From Crotophaga sulcirostris (Eukaryota > Chordata > Aves > Cuculiformes > Crotophagidae): a stretch of 64,000 nt of DNA. The position numbers were made by a program, and so were the translations under genes. The stretch is taken from the NCBI GenBank assembly GCA_013397455.1, contig VYZB01000388.1:571460-635459 (forward strand), read 5' to 3'. The notes beneath the pieces are model-generated. The model was not told the origin of the DNA. It worked only from the letters and a program-made list of their open reading frames with translations, and ran no database searches. This document shows positions 34,879 to 49,500 of this stretch, piece by piece (within the stretch, counting starts at the first letter, position 1; the number at the start of each line of letters is the position of its first letter).

Positions 34879-37800
34879 AACATCATGACTATTAGCTCAA
34901 AAATTATAGTAGGAGTGATAAAAACAAATAATAATGGCTTACAATAGTTTGGATAAATATCATATTGTTTGTTCTGTATTCCACTGTTACAAAGCAGATG
35001 GGTCTAAATGTGAGGCAGACATAAGAAATGCCATCAGAGTGAGGAAGGGACGAGAAGGAGCAATGCATGAGTACTTGTAGGCATCTAACATTCTAAATTG
35101 TAAGAAAAAAGACCAAAGGTGACAACAAATAGCTAATTGCCCAAACAATTTCAGAGGCACAGGTACGAAGGAAAGAAGAAACAAATAGGTAAGGAGCATG
35201 AGCTGGCACGACAAAGAGCACCAGCTTGGAACTGAAAGTGCAAAAGAGACATTTTCATGAGCCCTGTTTAAATCTCCCTCCTCTTTCAAGAGGCAGTAGA
35301 TGGCTCAGAGGGGTTTCTCCAGCCGATCACTTACCAAGTAAGACCCAAGGGACTCTGACTGTATTTTGTCTTAGAGCATTTTTACAGCTGGAGTTTCTTA
35401 CACCTTGTGCAAGAGGAAGAATCCTGATTTGTTGCCAGAGTTGTGAACAATCAGCACCCTGATTTTTTCCTTCCTATGTGGATAGATGCCTAAGGATTGA
35501 AAATCATACCTTTTTACCATGGAAGTGTACAGAAGGATGGCAGTCAGGTTTCAGTACATCATTTATCAAAGTCAATGAGAACTCTACCAGCAGTCACAAT
35601 GGTGCCTTGTAACAAGGCCAGCACGAGCTCATCCAGCAAACAAAACATCAGAGGAGCCACAGCCTTGCTGCATATGGGATCAGAAGCACCAAAGAGTCTT
35701 ATATCAGAACAGCTTTACCCAACATGACAGGTTTGCTTTGCCTTGCATGGGCTGCTGCTTTCAATCCTTTGGGATTGACTGCGATGCTTCCTACACACAT
35801 TACTTTCACCCACCAAAAGGTGCCCACAGAGTCTCAAATCAGGCTTTGCAGCAAGGTATCAAATCCAGTGCAGCATGGGCAGCACCTACAAAACCAACTG
35901 GATTCACCGCCTACTTGCCCAGCTTGTGCAGCCCTACAGCAGTGTCATTGCCTGGACAACATTACAGTCAAGGTCTAATTTTAGACGTACTGGCTGTGTA
36001 GCAGTGTCCTGAATGTGGGCCCCACCTGGATACCACTTCTTCTGCAGCACAGTGTGCTGCAGGCAGCAAAACCCCTCCAGGGCCTTATTACTTCTAATTA
36101 TAACACCTTGCAGACGTGGAATGTTTTGGCAGAGTTTGGTACCGTATTTTATGTTGCTTTGGATTGACTGAGGGAAGCAAGTACCATCAGTTGAGCAGGT
36201 CCTCAGGCACATTCGCCAACAAAAGTGAAGTTCTCCAATTAGCAAGTGGGCCCCTTCTGCATGAGCATTGAAATGCTGCAGAAAGAAAAACTTCCCACTA
36301 AGCAAGGGGCCAAGCAAGTCCTCCTGCCACTGCCACCACCAGCTGAACCACAGTGAGACTGGGGGGGTCTGCAGGAGGGCAACACTAGCAGAGACAGGTT
36401 AGGACTAGGAAGATCCCTGCTGCTATCCCTGCCTCCGATACCCCACCTCACCATCTACGTGATGGGCCCTTCCTTCCTCCCACTCATCCTTTGCTTTATA
36501 TATTTAAGGGAGAAGCTTCTCAAGGCAGAGAGTGCCTTTAATATGAGACTGTGTGATAGGGCACCCGAGGGAGCCTAATTTCAAATGGAGCCCCTGTGTG
36601 CTGCTACACCAATGATCATGAATGATCGCAACTTAAAGTGATTTGGGAAAAGATCTGCTTCCCCAGTGGAAAATTACAGTGTGTCTGATAGGCCACATGG
36701 CAGCTCGCAGCTGTAAACGAGCCAGCTGGAGTGCCAGTAACAGCCCAGCAACCACTTATCCATCCTCCTGGGACCAACACCCTCTTGTGACCAGGCACCT
36801 TAGTACCCATCTCAACAAGCCAGATGGGTTCCTTATCCTGCCCTGCAGCCTATAGTCCAGGTATAGCTCAATGGGTTGCATTTGCAGGAGCAGGATGTAT
36901 TTACTTGTTCTCTTTAAAGAACAAACATTTTATTGACCCCTTCAATGGCATGCCTGAAACTATGATTTAGGAAGTGGGCTTGTGCTATTTTTATATAGAA
37001 AATACTTGAGTTGTTCATGAGATGCCGAGAGTTGTATAACACATGCAGAAGATCTATCAAGTCCCCATAGAAAAGATGGTTAAGTGTGGCTCTACATTTT
37101 TTTAAATGTGCTTGAGAACAAGACTTCATAATAAGCATTATAGAGAATCTGCAACTCACACAAAAAGGAGTGGAAATGTAAGCACCATCTAAGAGTCTCT
37201 CTGACATGCTTAAGAAATAAAGTCACAACAGCCCCTTCAGAGTAATCACTCTGAAAAATCTAGCCAGAGAGATGTATTTCATACACAGGTAAAACATGCA
37301 GTTTCTCTCCCTTCCTGGACTCTGGAAATGCTTTCTTTTGACCTGTCTGAGATTCTCCTTCTACTTCATCAGCTTTTACCTAATGAGCTCCTGCTCACGT
37401 ACAGTCCTATTCACATGGCTGGCCACCCTGAGCTCTATTGTGCCCTTCTAATTATTTTTTAACAATCTAACTAAAGATCTGAAAAAAAGAAAAATGTGAC
37501 TTCTGAATAAGAACATCCAGAGACTTAGCACAGTTAAGCATATTAATTTCATAGTTCTAGTGGATTTGTTCTAATAATCACAAGCATCCAAGTAATGACT
37601 GCTCTTCCTCCTTCTCCTCCACCCTCATTTACGAAGCAGTGAAATTAACAGAGTCTGTGTTTCTACAGATTTGCATCTTCTGTTCCCCAACAATCCTCAC
37701 CATCCCAGCAAAAACAGCTCCTACCCTTTGCTGCTGGTGACATACACACGGGCAAGATGCTGTACCAGCATCAGCTGGACCAAGCTATAAGCATGGTCCC

Positions 37801-40106
37801 CTTGGTGGACCCCTGTCTGGGTCCACCTCTTTGATTGAATGTGCTTCTTCATAAACCTGCTGAGAATATATAATTAACCTAGAAACTCTTGAGTTTCTCT
37901 CCGATTCTGCCGGATTTTGCCAGTGGGAACAAAATCTAACAGTGGTAACAAGCAGCCAAGTCCCACTGCCCTAACACACGGGGCTGAAAAATGTGCTCAT
38001 TCAATGAGCGAGGGCAAACTCCTCCACTCTTCCATGGTGCTCACCACCCTTTGACTCCTTTCACTACCCCTCCCCATGCAGAGGGTTAAAAAGCCACTGC
38101 AGTAGCGTGTTCCCTCTCACACTCTCCAAAGGCCCACCAGCTCATTTTTTTCAGTCTCCTGACTTGAGTGTGCTTCAGCTGGCAGACACCTGCATGCACC
38201 CCCACTAATTATGCTGCACCAATAAATGCTTCATCTAGAGAAAATGAATGAGGAAGAAATTAACTCATCACCCTCCCTGGCTCTATTACCAGGGTCTTCA
38301 GGAGAGACATCCAATAAACTCACCTGTGTATGACCTGGAGGCTACACAAATGCTGGTAGGAGGCGCCAAGCGGCTCCTTGGCATGCTTTAAACTTTCTAA
38401 GTGGAAACCTGTCCACTTCAGCTTCAACCAGAGGACCTTCCTCTGTGGGAAGAAAACCTTCCTGTTCTCCAGGGTAAGGAGGGGCTGCAAAAGATTGGTG
38501 CCAGAGCCAGCCCTCCAGGATGACCTGTATGCTCCCTAGGGTTGTCTGCTAGATACCGCCACACCTTAATATTTAAAGGACACCTCCCGAGGTTGCCAAT
38601 AGCTTGCTTTGCTTTTGAAAAAGTTAATCCAACTGCTCCTATGAGAACTAGTGTACAAACCCACTGGCATTTTAAAAGCATTTTAGGAGAGAGTCCACCC
38701 CATAAGTCTGGGTGGCCTTAGTGCCAGTCTGCCCTGTGTTAATCCTGAGGAAGCGCGGCCTCTTTCCCTGCCTTCTTCTCTAGCCACTGAGCTTCCAAAT
38801 CCAGCACAGACAGCAATATTCAGAAAAGAAATCCTTGGAAGAGCTACAGAGAAAGAGGTTTTTGGAGAAGGAAGAACAGCACAGTGGAAACATGATACTA
38901 CGAATCAAGTTTTTCAATACAAAAAAATCTCACTTTGGTTCTCCAACTTACTCTGTGTCTTTGAAAAACAAAGAAATAAAACTTTGCTTTCTGAGGTGGG
39001 GGGAAAGAAAGAAAGGTGAAGTTTCAGACATTGCCCCATTCCTGCCCAGGGTGAAGTCAGGCCCATCCAAAGTTGTTGAGGCATTCAGGAGGGCAAGCAA
39101 AAGCCTTACCTGGGGTTTGGAGGGTGAAATCACGGTTGCATTATACAGGTCAGGGCTGAGTGCTGGGAGGGGGTCACTGAAGCAAACAGTTACTGAAACC
39201 GGCCAACATCTGAAAAAAAAGTTGTAGTGAATCAGCATTTTACAACAAAATAAGTTACAGAGGAAAGATGAATTCCAGGCTGCCAGAGCTCACTACTGGT
39301 CATGTACCCTGGCTGCTGTCCTCAGCCCACTGCAACTGGTACCTCCCAGTCCCCAAAGGGCTCCCAGGAGCCCCCTGATCTCACACCTCAAAGTAGGGCC
39401 CCAAACCTGCTGCACAAGCTGTTGTGGCTGCTGCTGCCAGCTGCGCTCCGTGAGCGAGTCCAGGGACCCTTGGCTTCTCAGACCTGCAAAGGGGTGGGCT
39501 GGGACCAGGACTGCAGCTCCAGCAAGAGTTGCAGCCATCCAGGGATGCTTGGATGTCTGAGAGGCACTTCAACACACACTTTCTTGTTTCAAGCTGCTTG
39601 AATGCACAAATCCGGTTGTTTTCGCCCCACAACAAGCAAAGAAAATTAGAAGCAGCCACGTCAGCTATAGTGAAGGATGGAAACAAAACCCCAGAGACCA
39701 ACACCCACACCTGGTAGGTGAAAGTCCCGAGATAGTCACCTGCCCGGGCAGGGCACATGCCAGAAACCTGGTTTTGCCGAAGAACCAGGACAGTGATTCT
39801 GGCATAAACTCAGGCATTTCTCCTTTCCAAGGACACCTGTTTGGAAAGAAGTATCTAGTTGGTAAAGTAAGGGAGAAAAAATAGGAGCAAAAGTGAGGAT
39901 AAACAGCCACAATCCTTGCAGGTGTAGAGACAAAGCATAATTATGCACACAGTTTAATTATTTCATACTCTTAAAATGGGAAAACCCTTCTATCAAAAAG
40001 TTAATTTTCTTTTAAAAATTGAAGTATTATTTATTGTGAGGGTTTTTTTCTATATTTCAAGGATGCTCTTTAAAGGTTCCAGTATTGTAAAAGAATCTTT
40101 GACTTT

Positions 40107-40143
40107 TCTATCTCTCTCTGCCTCTCTCTCTCTTTGCTTTCTA
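40107..40143. repeat. CT-rich low-complexity tract
   Basis: A pyrimidine tract of TCTCTC and CTCTCT units ends in TTTCTACAG. It could serve as a splice acceptor, but no convincing exon follows. Confidence 0.6.
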
Positions 40144-43100
40144 CAGCTGGGAGAAAAATCTAAGGGCCTTAAATGAGTTTAAATATGAAAGTCAAGAAAA
40201 AGGCTTTGAAAATAAGCTGTGAAGGAACACTCTGTATTTGAACTCCACAGAGAAAATTAAAACCAAGGGAAAGTGTAGAGCTGAAACTGTAATACATCTA
40301 ATATTTTTATGTATTTATATATATATATTTCAATCAGAGGACTCAGTGTCCTACTGCTTTCAATGGGACTTTTGTTTGTGTAAAGATGGAAGAACAGAGC
40401 TCTATTTCACCACAGCTCTGTGCTTTGTCTGCTCTCTCCAGTTCCCAATTCTTTACACCAGACAGGGGTAGGACACCCGTCTCTGAGAGCAACTGAGCTC
40501 GTGTAGGATCAGAGCACGCTCTTTTGTGTGGTACCACCAGCGCTGAAATCCCAGCTATGCTGCAATTGGTGGCACAACTCCCCAGTTCCAGCAGAGCTAC
40601 ATTTCTGCTGCTGGGCACACATGGTCACCTTGCTGCCTCCCCCAGCACCCTGTCATCCTACGGGACCCCTGCCATGTAAAACCAGCCATGCTTGTGCCCA
40701 CAGGGACTTTGCCTTGCTGGGTTTCTCACCAAGGACCAGATCATTCTTGCCACAGCCTGAGCTGCTGCCAGGCAGGTCCTATCAACTCCAACATTCCCCA
40801 CACCAGACTCGAGGGAGGCAGGGCCAAAGGCTGTGCAGACACCAACCCCTATGCTGGGCACCATCCTCAAATGACTGCTTTTTCCTCTTCACAGCTTGCC
40901 TGCTGATAGTTACACAAATGTCCCTGTGTCAGGTTTGTTATCCATTCGTAGCTGTCCACACCAAGGTGAGTGTTTCCTAGCAAAATCTGATGAATGACCT
41001 CCCTGTGCCATGTCCCACGCCCTTCAACACAAAGTGCATCATCCCACAGCAGGGAAGCACTCCCCAACAAGCAGCCCTAATTCATCTAGGAACAGCAGAC
41101 ATACGCTGCAGGTTTTCTTACCTATATATATATAGCCTGCTCCTTCTCTCTGCCAAGAGTCTTAAAATATGGACCATTACTATAACATCTGAGTACAAGA
41201 CTGTATGTGGTACATACTGCAGCCCCAGTGAAGTGTCCCTCTTTGGTGCTAAGGAAAATAATTTAGAGGCAACAAAAGACTGGACAGTAATTCAAGGGAA
41301 CAGATAAAATTTCTTAGTAATTCAGAGATGAAGGAAGGCAATTGCTGTCACTTTTACTGTTGTGGTTTGTAGAAGCAATGAGGAGGATGACTGGAAAGAG
41401 TTTATTCTAACAATAGTACTCATTTACTAGTCAGAGATGAGGGAAAATTCTTGGATCTTCAATCTGTCTCTTGCAGCTTCCTTGGTACTGTATGTGGGGC
41501 TCCAGGGGACAGAGCCACGAGTGTGGCATCACAAAATGTCCTTTCTCTCCCTGTTTCTACTCCAGAATCTCTCCAGCCTTGAAGAAATCTCTCACCTCCT
41601 TGCCACAGCATTGCTTCCAGGAATAAACCCAGTTACCCACCTGTGTAAGCCACTGTGGACTTCACCAGCACTGGCTGAGTGGATGCTAAGTGCTTAATTG
41701 CAGTATTTTTTTTCCCTCTCCTGCAAAGGCAATTCTGGTTCTACCCTGGTTAAGCTTCAGAAGGAAAGGGAGACCTGCTTTCTGTCCTCATCAGTGTCTC
41801 TTCTAGTTATGAAGAGACTGTGACAGAGCTTTTGCTTTTGATTAAAAGAACTTTTGGTGTCAATTAAAGTGCACAGACACAGCTTTTATCTTCTGGCCCC
41901 ACTGGTACAGCTCTTCTTTGAGAGGCAGGATTCCTTGGTGGAGCAATTACAGCAGCCTCACATCACTGGAGAGAATAATTCTCCAGAATAAAAGCTAAGT
42001 GATGGAGGCAGACAGAGTGGGTGACTGTGTACATAAACGTTAGACCTTGTTTGTTAATGCAAACAGCTCTCAGGGTGAGGGGGGAATAGCAGAAATATTC
42101 AGTTAAATATTTAGCTCCCCAGGTTTGCATATAGTGACATACACAGAAGTGGTGTTTGCATGGCTTATGCTATTGACAGCATTGGATTTTTCAGGGATAC
42201 TTTCCCAGGGCATTTTTCTTGCCAAGAGAATCTTTAGTGAAATTGTGCAAGCATAACAGATCCATCATTCATATAGAGCTGTGCAATTTTTCTTCCTTCT
42301 AATGAACAGTTTGTTCCTCTTTTTACAAGGTATTAATATAGGAGGACCTATTCCTGACACTCAGATACAGCTTCTCAGGTTTCCCATATGGCTTCAGATC
42401 TCAGCTGATGTAAGTCAGCATATTTATACAAAGGGAAAAGCAAGCCTGTGGTGGTTTTTCAGTGTTGACTTTTGTGCCTTTGTGGCTGGGCTTTTTTGTG
42501 ATAGCAAAATGTAAATGCGGGAAACTTTTCTGGTTCTTGGGTTTAAAATGTACAATCACAGAAGGATAGTATCTCTGAGTACCCACATTTTATATAGCAT
42601 TGATGGTTATCAATGGGTTTATCAGGAATGCCAAGAGACTGCTCAGCTCCTGAAAGTTAGGAGGTTTGTTGCTTGAGATTAGGTGCTAATATATATCAAA
42701 CACAGTAATGTCAGCATGTAAAACTTGAGGGAAGTCAGCAGGTTAAGATCCTGTTCTTTAAATCATAAAAAATGTTTCTTCTGTGTATATATTCCCCTAG
42801 AAAAGTAAAGCCCAAAGCCAAGGATTCCCTCAGAGATCTTGCTACTGCAAATTGTTACCGTGTGATGTTAAAAGGATGCAGATGAGAACCTTAAATTAAC
42901 CAGAAATTCTGCAGAATGAAGTGAAACTTGAGTCTGACTTTCCTCAACCCAACTGAGATGTAAATCATATACATAATGCAGTTACCTTAAAGCATAACAG
43001 GATCCCCAAAACTGTCTAAAGTTTGCTAACTTGGGTCTCACAGTGAGACAACCTGGTAGACTCAGTGCTCTGCTCAAATAGACCCTGGCGTAGGATACTC

Positions 43101-43304
43101 CAAAAAAGTTAGGTCCCACCTCAGCCAGGTGCTTGGGGATGATATATTTCAGGTGTGCATTTAACTCACCTGCCACCTGTGTAATTGACATTCTGGCTGT
43201 GAACAACAGGGCCTGATCCTGCTGCAGCCTCTACTCTCTCAAAATCATGATGCAAGGATGCAAAATAGCACTCAGGATATGAGTTGACTGTGCCAGCTAC
43301 TTAC

Positions 43305-43509
43305 CTTCTCATGCGTGAATCCTTTGTCCCCTTTTTTTCCATCTCATCCACAATTAGAGGTAGAAACTTTTTCTGAAAAGGACAACCAAAATACGACAGG
43401 AATCTCGTGACACCAAGAGCTGTAGCCATAAAAAGAAAAGCACAAACACCTGAACGCACACGTTGAATCCGTGAGGCCATAGTGAGAAGTGCCATTTTTT
43501 CTGGTCCAA
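43305..43509 (-). CDS. Candidate first coding exon, small membrane protein
   Basis: On the minus strand an open frame of 62 full codons from ATG at 43495 runs into a consensus splice donor (AGAAG|GTAAGT) at 43305/43304. The peptide has a basic N-terminal part (MASRIQRVRSG), one hydrophobic segment of about 20 residues (GVCAFLFMATALGVTRFLSY) and a lysine-rich end (KKGTKDSRMRR). That layout is common in small single-pass mitochondrial or ER membrane proteins. About six CpGs survive in 190 bases of otherwise CpG-poor DNA, which fits coding constraint. Upstream, ATTAATTGCAG at 43510 could be an acceptor, giving a 205-bp internal exon, but its pyrimidine tract is weak. I do not recognise the family and could not find the next exon. 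Chance remains possible. Confidence 0.3.
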
Positions 43510-43529
43510 CTGCAATTAATTGGAGCATT

Positions 43530-46500
43530 GCTACTGTTTCCAGGGCCAGCAGGATTGCCCTATCCTGCCTGCTGAGCTCTGCGGCAGGTGAGTTTCAAAG
43601 GGATGAATTCCAATTTAATTAACAAAAAACAATTTTCTTTTTTAAAAAAACAAAAAGCCCAGCCAACAAACTGTTCTTACATTTCTTTCAAAGTGAACAC
43701 ATATATCATATAAAATCCAAAAAGGTAAAGCAAAGAAACTTTACTGCCTTCTACTCCTAGGAGAAGCTGGAAATCCATTTGATATTATGTTTTAAAATAC
43801 CATTTTTACTAGCATTGGACACCTTAGTTGGAGGACCCCATGATGGATGGATTTTTCTTCCTCTGAGAAAAGCTTCCATTTCCTCTCTTAAGCCACAAAT
43901 GTAAATATAGAAATAGATCATTCTGAATTGGTCTGTTTGCGATGATTTATTTAATGGCTAACCACAGTGTCTTGGGCTACCGATACATAATTTAAATATG
44001 TCACACAAATACAGCACTTTGTTTTCGATTCATTCTCTGCACATATTCAATGAATTGAGCATGTGAAAATAATAAACACAGTGAGGCCCTGGTTATCAAT
44101 TCCGACAGGGTTCATGATCCTTCTAAAAGTATTTTTAAGTCATTTTAGCTTGCGATTGAACATAATGGTCATGACAGGCATGGCTTAAACTGAGCCAACA
44201 GAGCTTTAAAATCAATACTGGAAGCTGTTTGCTAAAGTTGACGCAAGGTCTAAGTCCCAATTCAGCAAACATTCCTGTTACTCTCAGCAGCCCAAGTCCT
44301 GGCACGGCCCTGGCAGGCTGAGGATTCCCAGGACCTCTTTGCCAGCTAGGGTGAGGATCACCAGAGACCACGGCAGGAAAGAAAACCCCAGCCTTGAAAT
44401 TCAGCTTTTGGCACCCCCCACTTCTTCTTCCAAAGGTGATCTGGATTTGGGGCCTATTTGCCCTTTGCACAGGAGGGAACATAGCTACTGTGCCCACCAG
44501 AGGTCTAGAGCAATCCTTACGAACTGGAAAATGATCCAGGGTGGATGCCTTTCTGCTGAAGTCCATTAGGACCATTTTCGTAGTATGCTGTTCTGCACAC
44601 TTTTGGTACTCATTAAAGCTCTTTGCACGGGAAAGCATTGCAGCCCACATGACATGCTTATACTCATTTAGACTTTACCATTGGATCCACTTCATATTGC
44701 AATTAAAAGCTACTCTGGCATGGAGCATTTTAAGAACGATGCACCTTTAACAATTAAAAATACTGTATCTTGCTGCAGGAAGTCAGATCTTGAATGAAAT
44801 GTGGTCTGCTTTGATTAATATTTGATGACAATTTTGCATAGAAAAGTTAAAAAAAAAGAGAGAGACACTCTTTCTATTCATCTGAGACACTCAAGTAAAT
44901 TAAATAGATGAACATTTTTGCCTACACTGGTAACTGTTGATATGACAGCAATACTGAGCAGAGGCTATTTCACAACATATACAAATTTAAGGCTGGAAAT
45001 AGAGAAATTCTTAAACTCCATCATGTTAAATTTCTTTGAAAACTTAATTTGATGTTGAACAGAGAAAGAACCTGTGTATACTGACAAGTCAAAGTCAGGC
45101 ATTTTTTACCCAAGTATTGAAATGTTATTAACATATGAGAGCAGTGGAGACTGTGCAGGCATTTAAATGACTGAAAGAATTTTAAAGATTTGGGGGTAGA
45201 ACTTGAGCTGGGGAAAAAAAATCATTTAGAAAGTACAGTTCACTAATCTGACCTCATGTGCAACTTTTTAAAACAGATATTAAAAGAAATAATAATCAAG
45301 ATGTAGAAATGATTGGAGGAAAAAATGCATTGTGATTTTAGGAAAGACAGACTGCATCAGATTAAACTCGTTTAGATATCTACAGCTTTCACTGAGTTTG
45401 CAGGTTGAGAATCTGAGTGCTGATGAAGACAGAGGGTCTTCTCTGAGCAGAAGCTGCTGTGGCTTCCCTGAAGTTGACAGCAGACCCAGATGACCCGAGC
45501 ATGACCAGGTGGTTGGCACCACGGGGGCACAAAATCATCCTCCACAAACTCACAGAGCTGGTGGGAGAGTTGCCCAGGTAAGGAGCAGTAGTTTGCTGCA
45601 CTCGATTTGCAGGAGAGGTTTCAGAGCTAAGGTGAGGGGATTATAATTAACCAGCAAGAACTCACTGGGAGGGCACTTCTAAGCAATGAATATTTAATTA
45701 GGAGAGCTGAGAGGCAGAGGCAGTCCATAAAATAAGACTGATGAGTCATTGACTGTCAGCCTGTGCCTTCCTGCCGCATCAATATTTCTATTGGAAGGTC
45801 ATAAAATTAAAAATATTAAATTAAAAATTTGGCCCCAGAAATTTTGAAAAAAAAGGTAAGAAGAGTGGAATTATATGCAAGAGATCGTTTTCTCTTTGCA
45901 GCTACATTTAGCTAGTGGCAAGTACAGCTGTTCTTCAGTCCTGTGGTTTCTCCCCAGCCTCAAATTCCTCTTTCAGACCAAATGCCCTGTGTTTGAGAAC
46001 GGCTGATTTAGTGTATGTGAACATTTATAAACACACCCTCCTAAAGAAATGCCATTGCACACAATTCTTCCTAACAGGAATACAAAGAGGAATAAGTCTC
46101 ATGTGAGACATGTTGGGTACTTCCAGGGAGAGAGGAAGTCAATACCATCAAGATGAAGAACAATGACAACAAATCAAACTAGCCAGAAGAACCAGGCTCT
46201 TTGAGGCTTTTGTTTTTAACATTTCTATGTCATGCTCATAATTACAGTAACACATCAAAGGGCGAAAGCAAAAGAGAAAGCAGGTTTAAATATATAAAAT
46301 CAGTTTGGTATATGAAAAGCAGTTAAAGTTGACATTGCTCAAATGAGAAGTGAATACATCCAGATAACTTACATTTACCTTTGACTACAGCGCTGCATGA
46401 GCCAGCACTGGGAAAAAAAAACCTCTCTCCTTTCCCTTGAGAGATGAGTGGAAGGGGCAGGTATCCACCCCAGTAACTGATAAAATAGATGCCCAAAGAT

Positions 46501-49500
46501 TGTCATGTTTTGACAATGTTTTCTTCTGTGTTGGATGCTTTTAGCCTGCAGTTTTACACCTAAGAAATTATTCTGGGCAGAGATGACTGGGAACGTATGG
46601 GTCACTCCTAGAAAGACCAATATCATGATCGCTGCCAAGCTGTGCTTTGGTTTCATGGTAAGTCAGTATCTAGTGATTTCCCACATGATTATGGCTAAGT
46701 ATGTCAATCTAGGTTCTGTGTCTACACCTATATGAAGGCCAGTATAAGCTAGGCGTGTTTCACATTCCTCACCTCCCTGCAAATGTAGTTACAACAAATG
46801 CGTTAATTCAATGCCACCAATATCCATGAGCATTGTGTATTGACTTTATTACAGACAGGATTGGGCTCTACATCATCTCACTGCTTATAATGTACCTTTC
46901 AAGATAAAGAATTGCAAAAAAAAAAATAAATCAGCGATGAGACCCCTATTGACTCTGGAAGTGTGTGAAAAGCCAGTGGAATGCTTTCTGGCTAGGAAGA
47001 GCTAAGCAAAATTGTTTTTCAGTCAGCAAGCAGTAGAAAAGCAGGACTCCACTGTGGCTACTAGACAGCCTTTTACAAGCTGAATGTATAATTGAATCAA
47101 TACTTACAGTTTCACACTCTTATAAATGCAGAGGGGAAAAAATTTGTATTCTGATCATCATATCTGATGGTTCAACAACAAAGACCACTGAAACAAATGG
47201 AAAAAAGAGGCATTTAAAAATTCATTGGTTGACAGTGAGTACTTTGCCTTTAGGTAGGAAATGCTTCTACTAAAGTGACTTGAGCAAAATTAATTAGGTC
47301 ATCAAAAAGGTTTGCAAGGTACACTCATTGAGGTAGCAGTTTGAACAAAGCAGTCTCCTGAAATACCTTGCAAAACTTTATAAAGGAAAAAAATCCCTTG
47401 CAGGGTGTGTCCCTGAAGATCAAATTGCTTTGGTAGAAGGAGAAACATTTCTAAAATATGAATCAGTCTTCTTGCAAGCAGTGAATATGGAAAAATCCTC
47501 CCTAGCCACATCCCCAAGTTTAAGCATGGGCAGAAGCTCTGTTTAGGTTGCTGGGAAGCACATCTGACCCAAGTCCTACCCTTAGAGCAGTTCAAGCCCT
47601 TCAGAAAACAAAGCTTCCAGTGTCACCGGGGTTTACCCTCTGGAGAGAGGTAAACTGAGTATCCACACCATTTCTGGCTCGATAAGGAGGACAGTAGGCT
47701 ATGGCACACTTGAACTGTTGTGGACTACGGGAAGCGGTGCAGGGCTCCAATCTTACAGCCAACTCAGCACCAGCGAGTCAGAAATTTGAGGGGTTTCATT
47801 TTGTTTATCCTACGTTCTGTGCAACTAAGACTGGTGCCCCTCTAGCTGCATGTCTGTTGGTGACTGAGAGGTTACAGCAGGGACTGAGCACTGCACTTTA
47901 GCACATGCTTACATTTCTCTCTAGTAAATCCTATGTTTGAGCGTGCTGCTGAACCCTACTTGCTGTTTTTTATTTCTCTGCAGATCCCTCTGCCAGGTGA
48001 ACAAAGACCTTTTTGTTAAAAGCATAGGATTCAAAAGCAATGGTTTGGACTGGGCTATTATTGGTCTGGGCTCTCAGAAAGAATAATCAGGAGGAGTCAC
48101 CTCAGAACAGCTGAGATCACAGCAGAAAGTAAATGCAAGAGCAAAAGGTATGGTGCACCTTCTTCAAGAAGCATGACAAAGGGGCATCCTGGGGCCCTGT
48201 GTGACACCGCTGCGTGATGTCCAATGGACTTGCAAGGCACAAATATACCTACCTTTCCTTATTTTCTAAGGCATATCCCATTTTCAAATATGACTTGCAG
48301 TGAAAGGCTTCTACAGTAGCTATGTAATTTTTGAGGCTGTAGTCTGAGGTTTTCTTCATAATTTCTGATCTTTTTTTGTGAAAAGACTTGTTCCAGGTAT
48401 GTGATAGTGGGAAACTGGGCAGAGCTCCCCTGAGATGCAGGTTAGTGCCTTAAGTGGACATAAGCAAAGGGATCCCACTCCACACTCAGAAAGGCACCGC
48501 CCACCCTGAAGGCGAACCTTTGCAGTTTGAAGGGTGTCTGACTTGGCTAGAAGCAGCAAAACGTGCAATTCTTTTTTTGTCTGAAACTGTTTTCATAGTT
48601 GCTAGCAGACTCTACTATTTCACAGCAGCCAAGAGCTCATCTCAGGGAGCAAGCAACTCCAGTGATACCAATGCTTGAGTTGTTTCTAGGGAAAACTAAT
48701 TTTTTTAAACACTGATTAAAAACAGATTTCCTTGCCTAAAATTAACTTATCCTAAAGATCAGGAAAAAAACCCCAAACCTGCCATAGATAGAAAACTCTG
48801 ACAATGCTGTTGCAGAACAAAGTGACAGCATGTGAAAAATTAAATTATTATTATTTCAGTTACTGGCTTTCCCTCCTGATAAGCGTGGGAAGCAGCAGTA
48901 AAACATCTGCCTCATACAGTGCTGTGCTACACAACATGGAAGTGCCTTCAGCAGAAGCGTGCAGTGATTTATACTGAGTGGGTACCCACATACTGCAGTA
49001 AGATAAATATGGAGTGGCAGAAAGGGAAAGTTGATGATTTTATTTAGTATTATCCTCCCCTCTGCCCCATGTCCCATACCTGTTCTTTGCTTTTGAAAGT
49101 GCTATTCCAATTCAGGGCTGGCTTAGAGACATCATGTTGTATGAAGTAATTTTTTTTAGTTGAGTCCATGAGCAAGATGCCACGTGGCTTTGCTGCCCCT
49201 GCCTCAGGTTTCTGTGTGAGCTTATCTTCTCTTCAGTCTGTCTGTCTACGATACATGCACTTGTGAGCTAGATGTGCTCTGGACTGCCAGCAGAGACCTC
49301 TTTCTTTGTAGTTTTGGCAGGGAGGAAGGCAGTCTTCTGCATCCTGTACTCCTCCTGTGCAACTCTCTGGGGGAGCCTTTGCAGCCACCATGCACGTCAG
49401 CCTTGTGGCTGGTCCCACGCTCCCATGGCTCCCTGGAGAACAGCTCCAACATGCCTGCAAGCCCCAAGACCAAGGATCTCCACGGAAGCTCCCCCAAGAG

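Larger units (their letters stand above)
34605..43300. other. Unique noncoding stretch with minor repeats
   Basis: No gene is recognised. A 17-bp tandem duplication lies at 34845-34878. A CT-rich tract ending in CTACAG at 40107-40146 resembles a splice acceptor on the plus strand, but the following frame closes after about ten codons. Short (TA)n runs occur at about 40316-40329 and 41123-41134. Confidence 0.4.

Noticed and set aside
36863..36874. tRNA A-box-like TAGCTCAATGGG
   Set aside because: No B box (GGTTCRANNCC) follows and no cloverleaf can be drawn.
44135..44650. 171-codon minus-strand ORF
   Set aside because: No recognisable domain or splice context; length is near what chance gives in a window this size.
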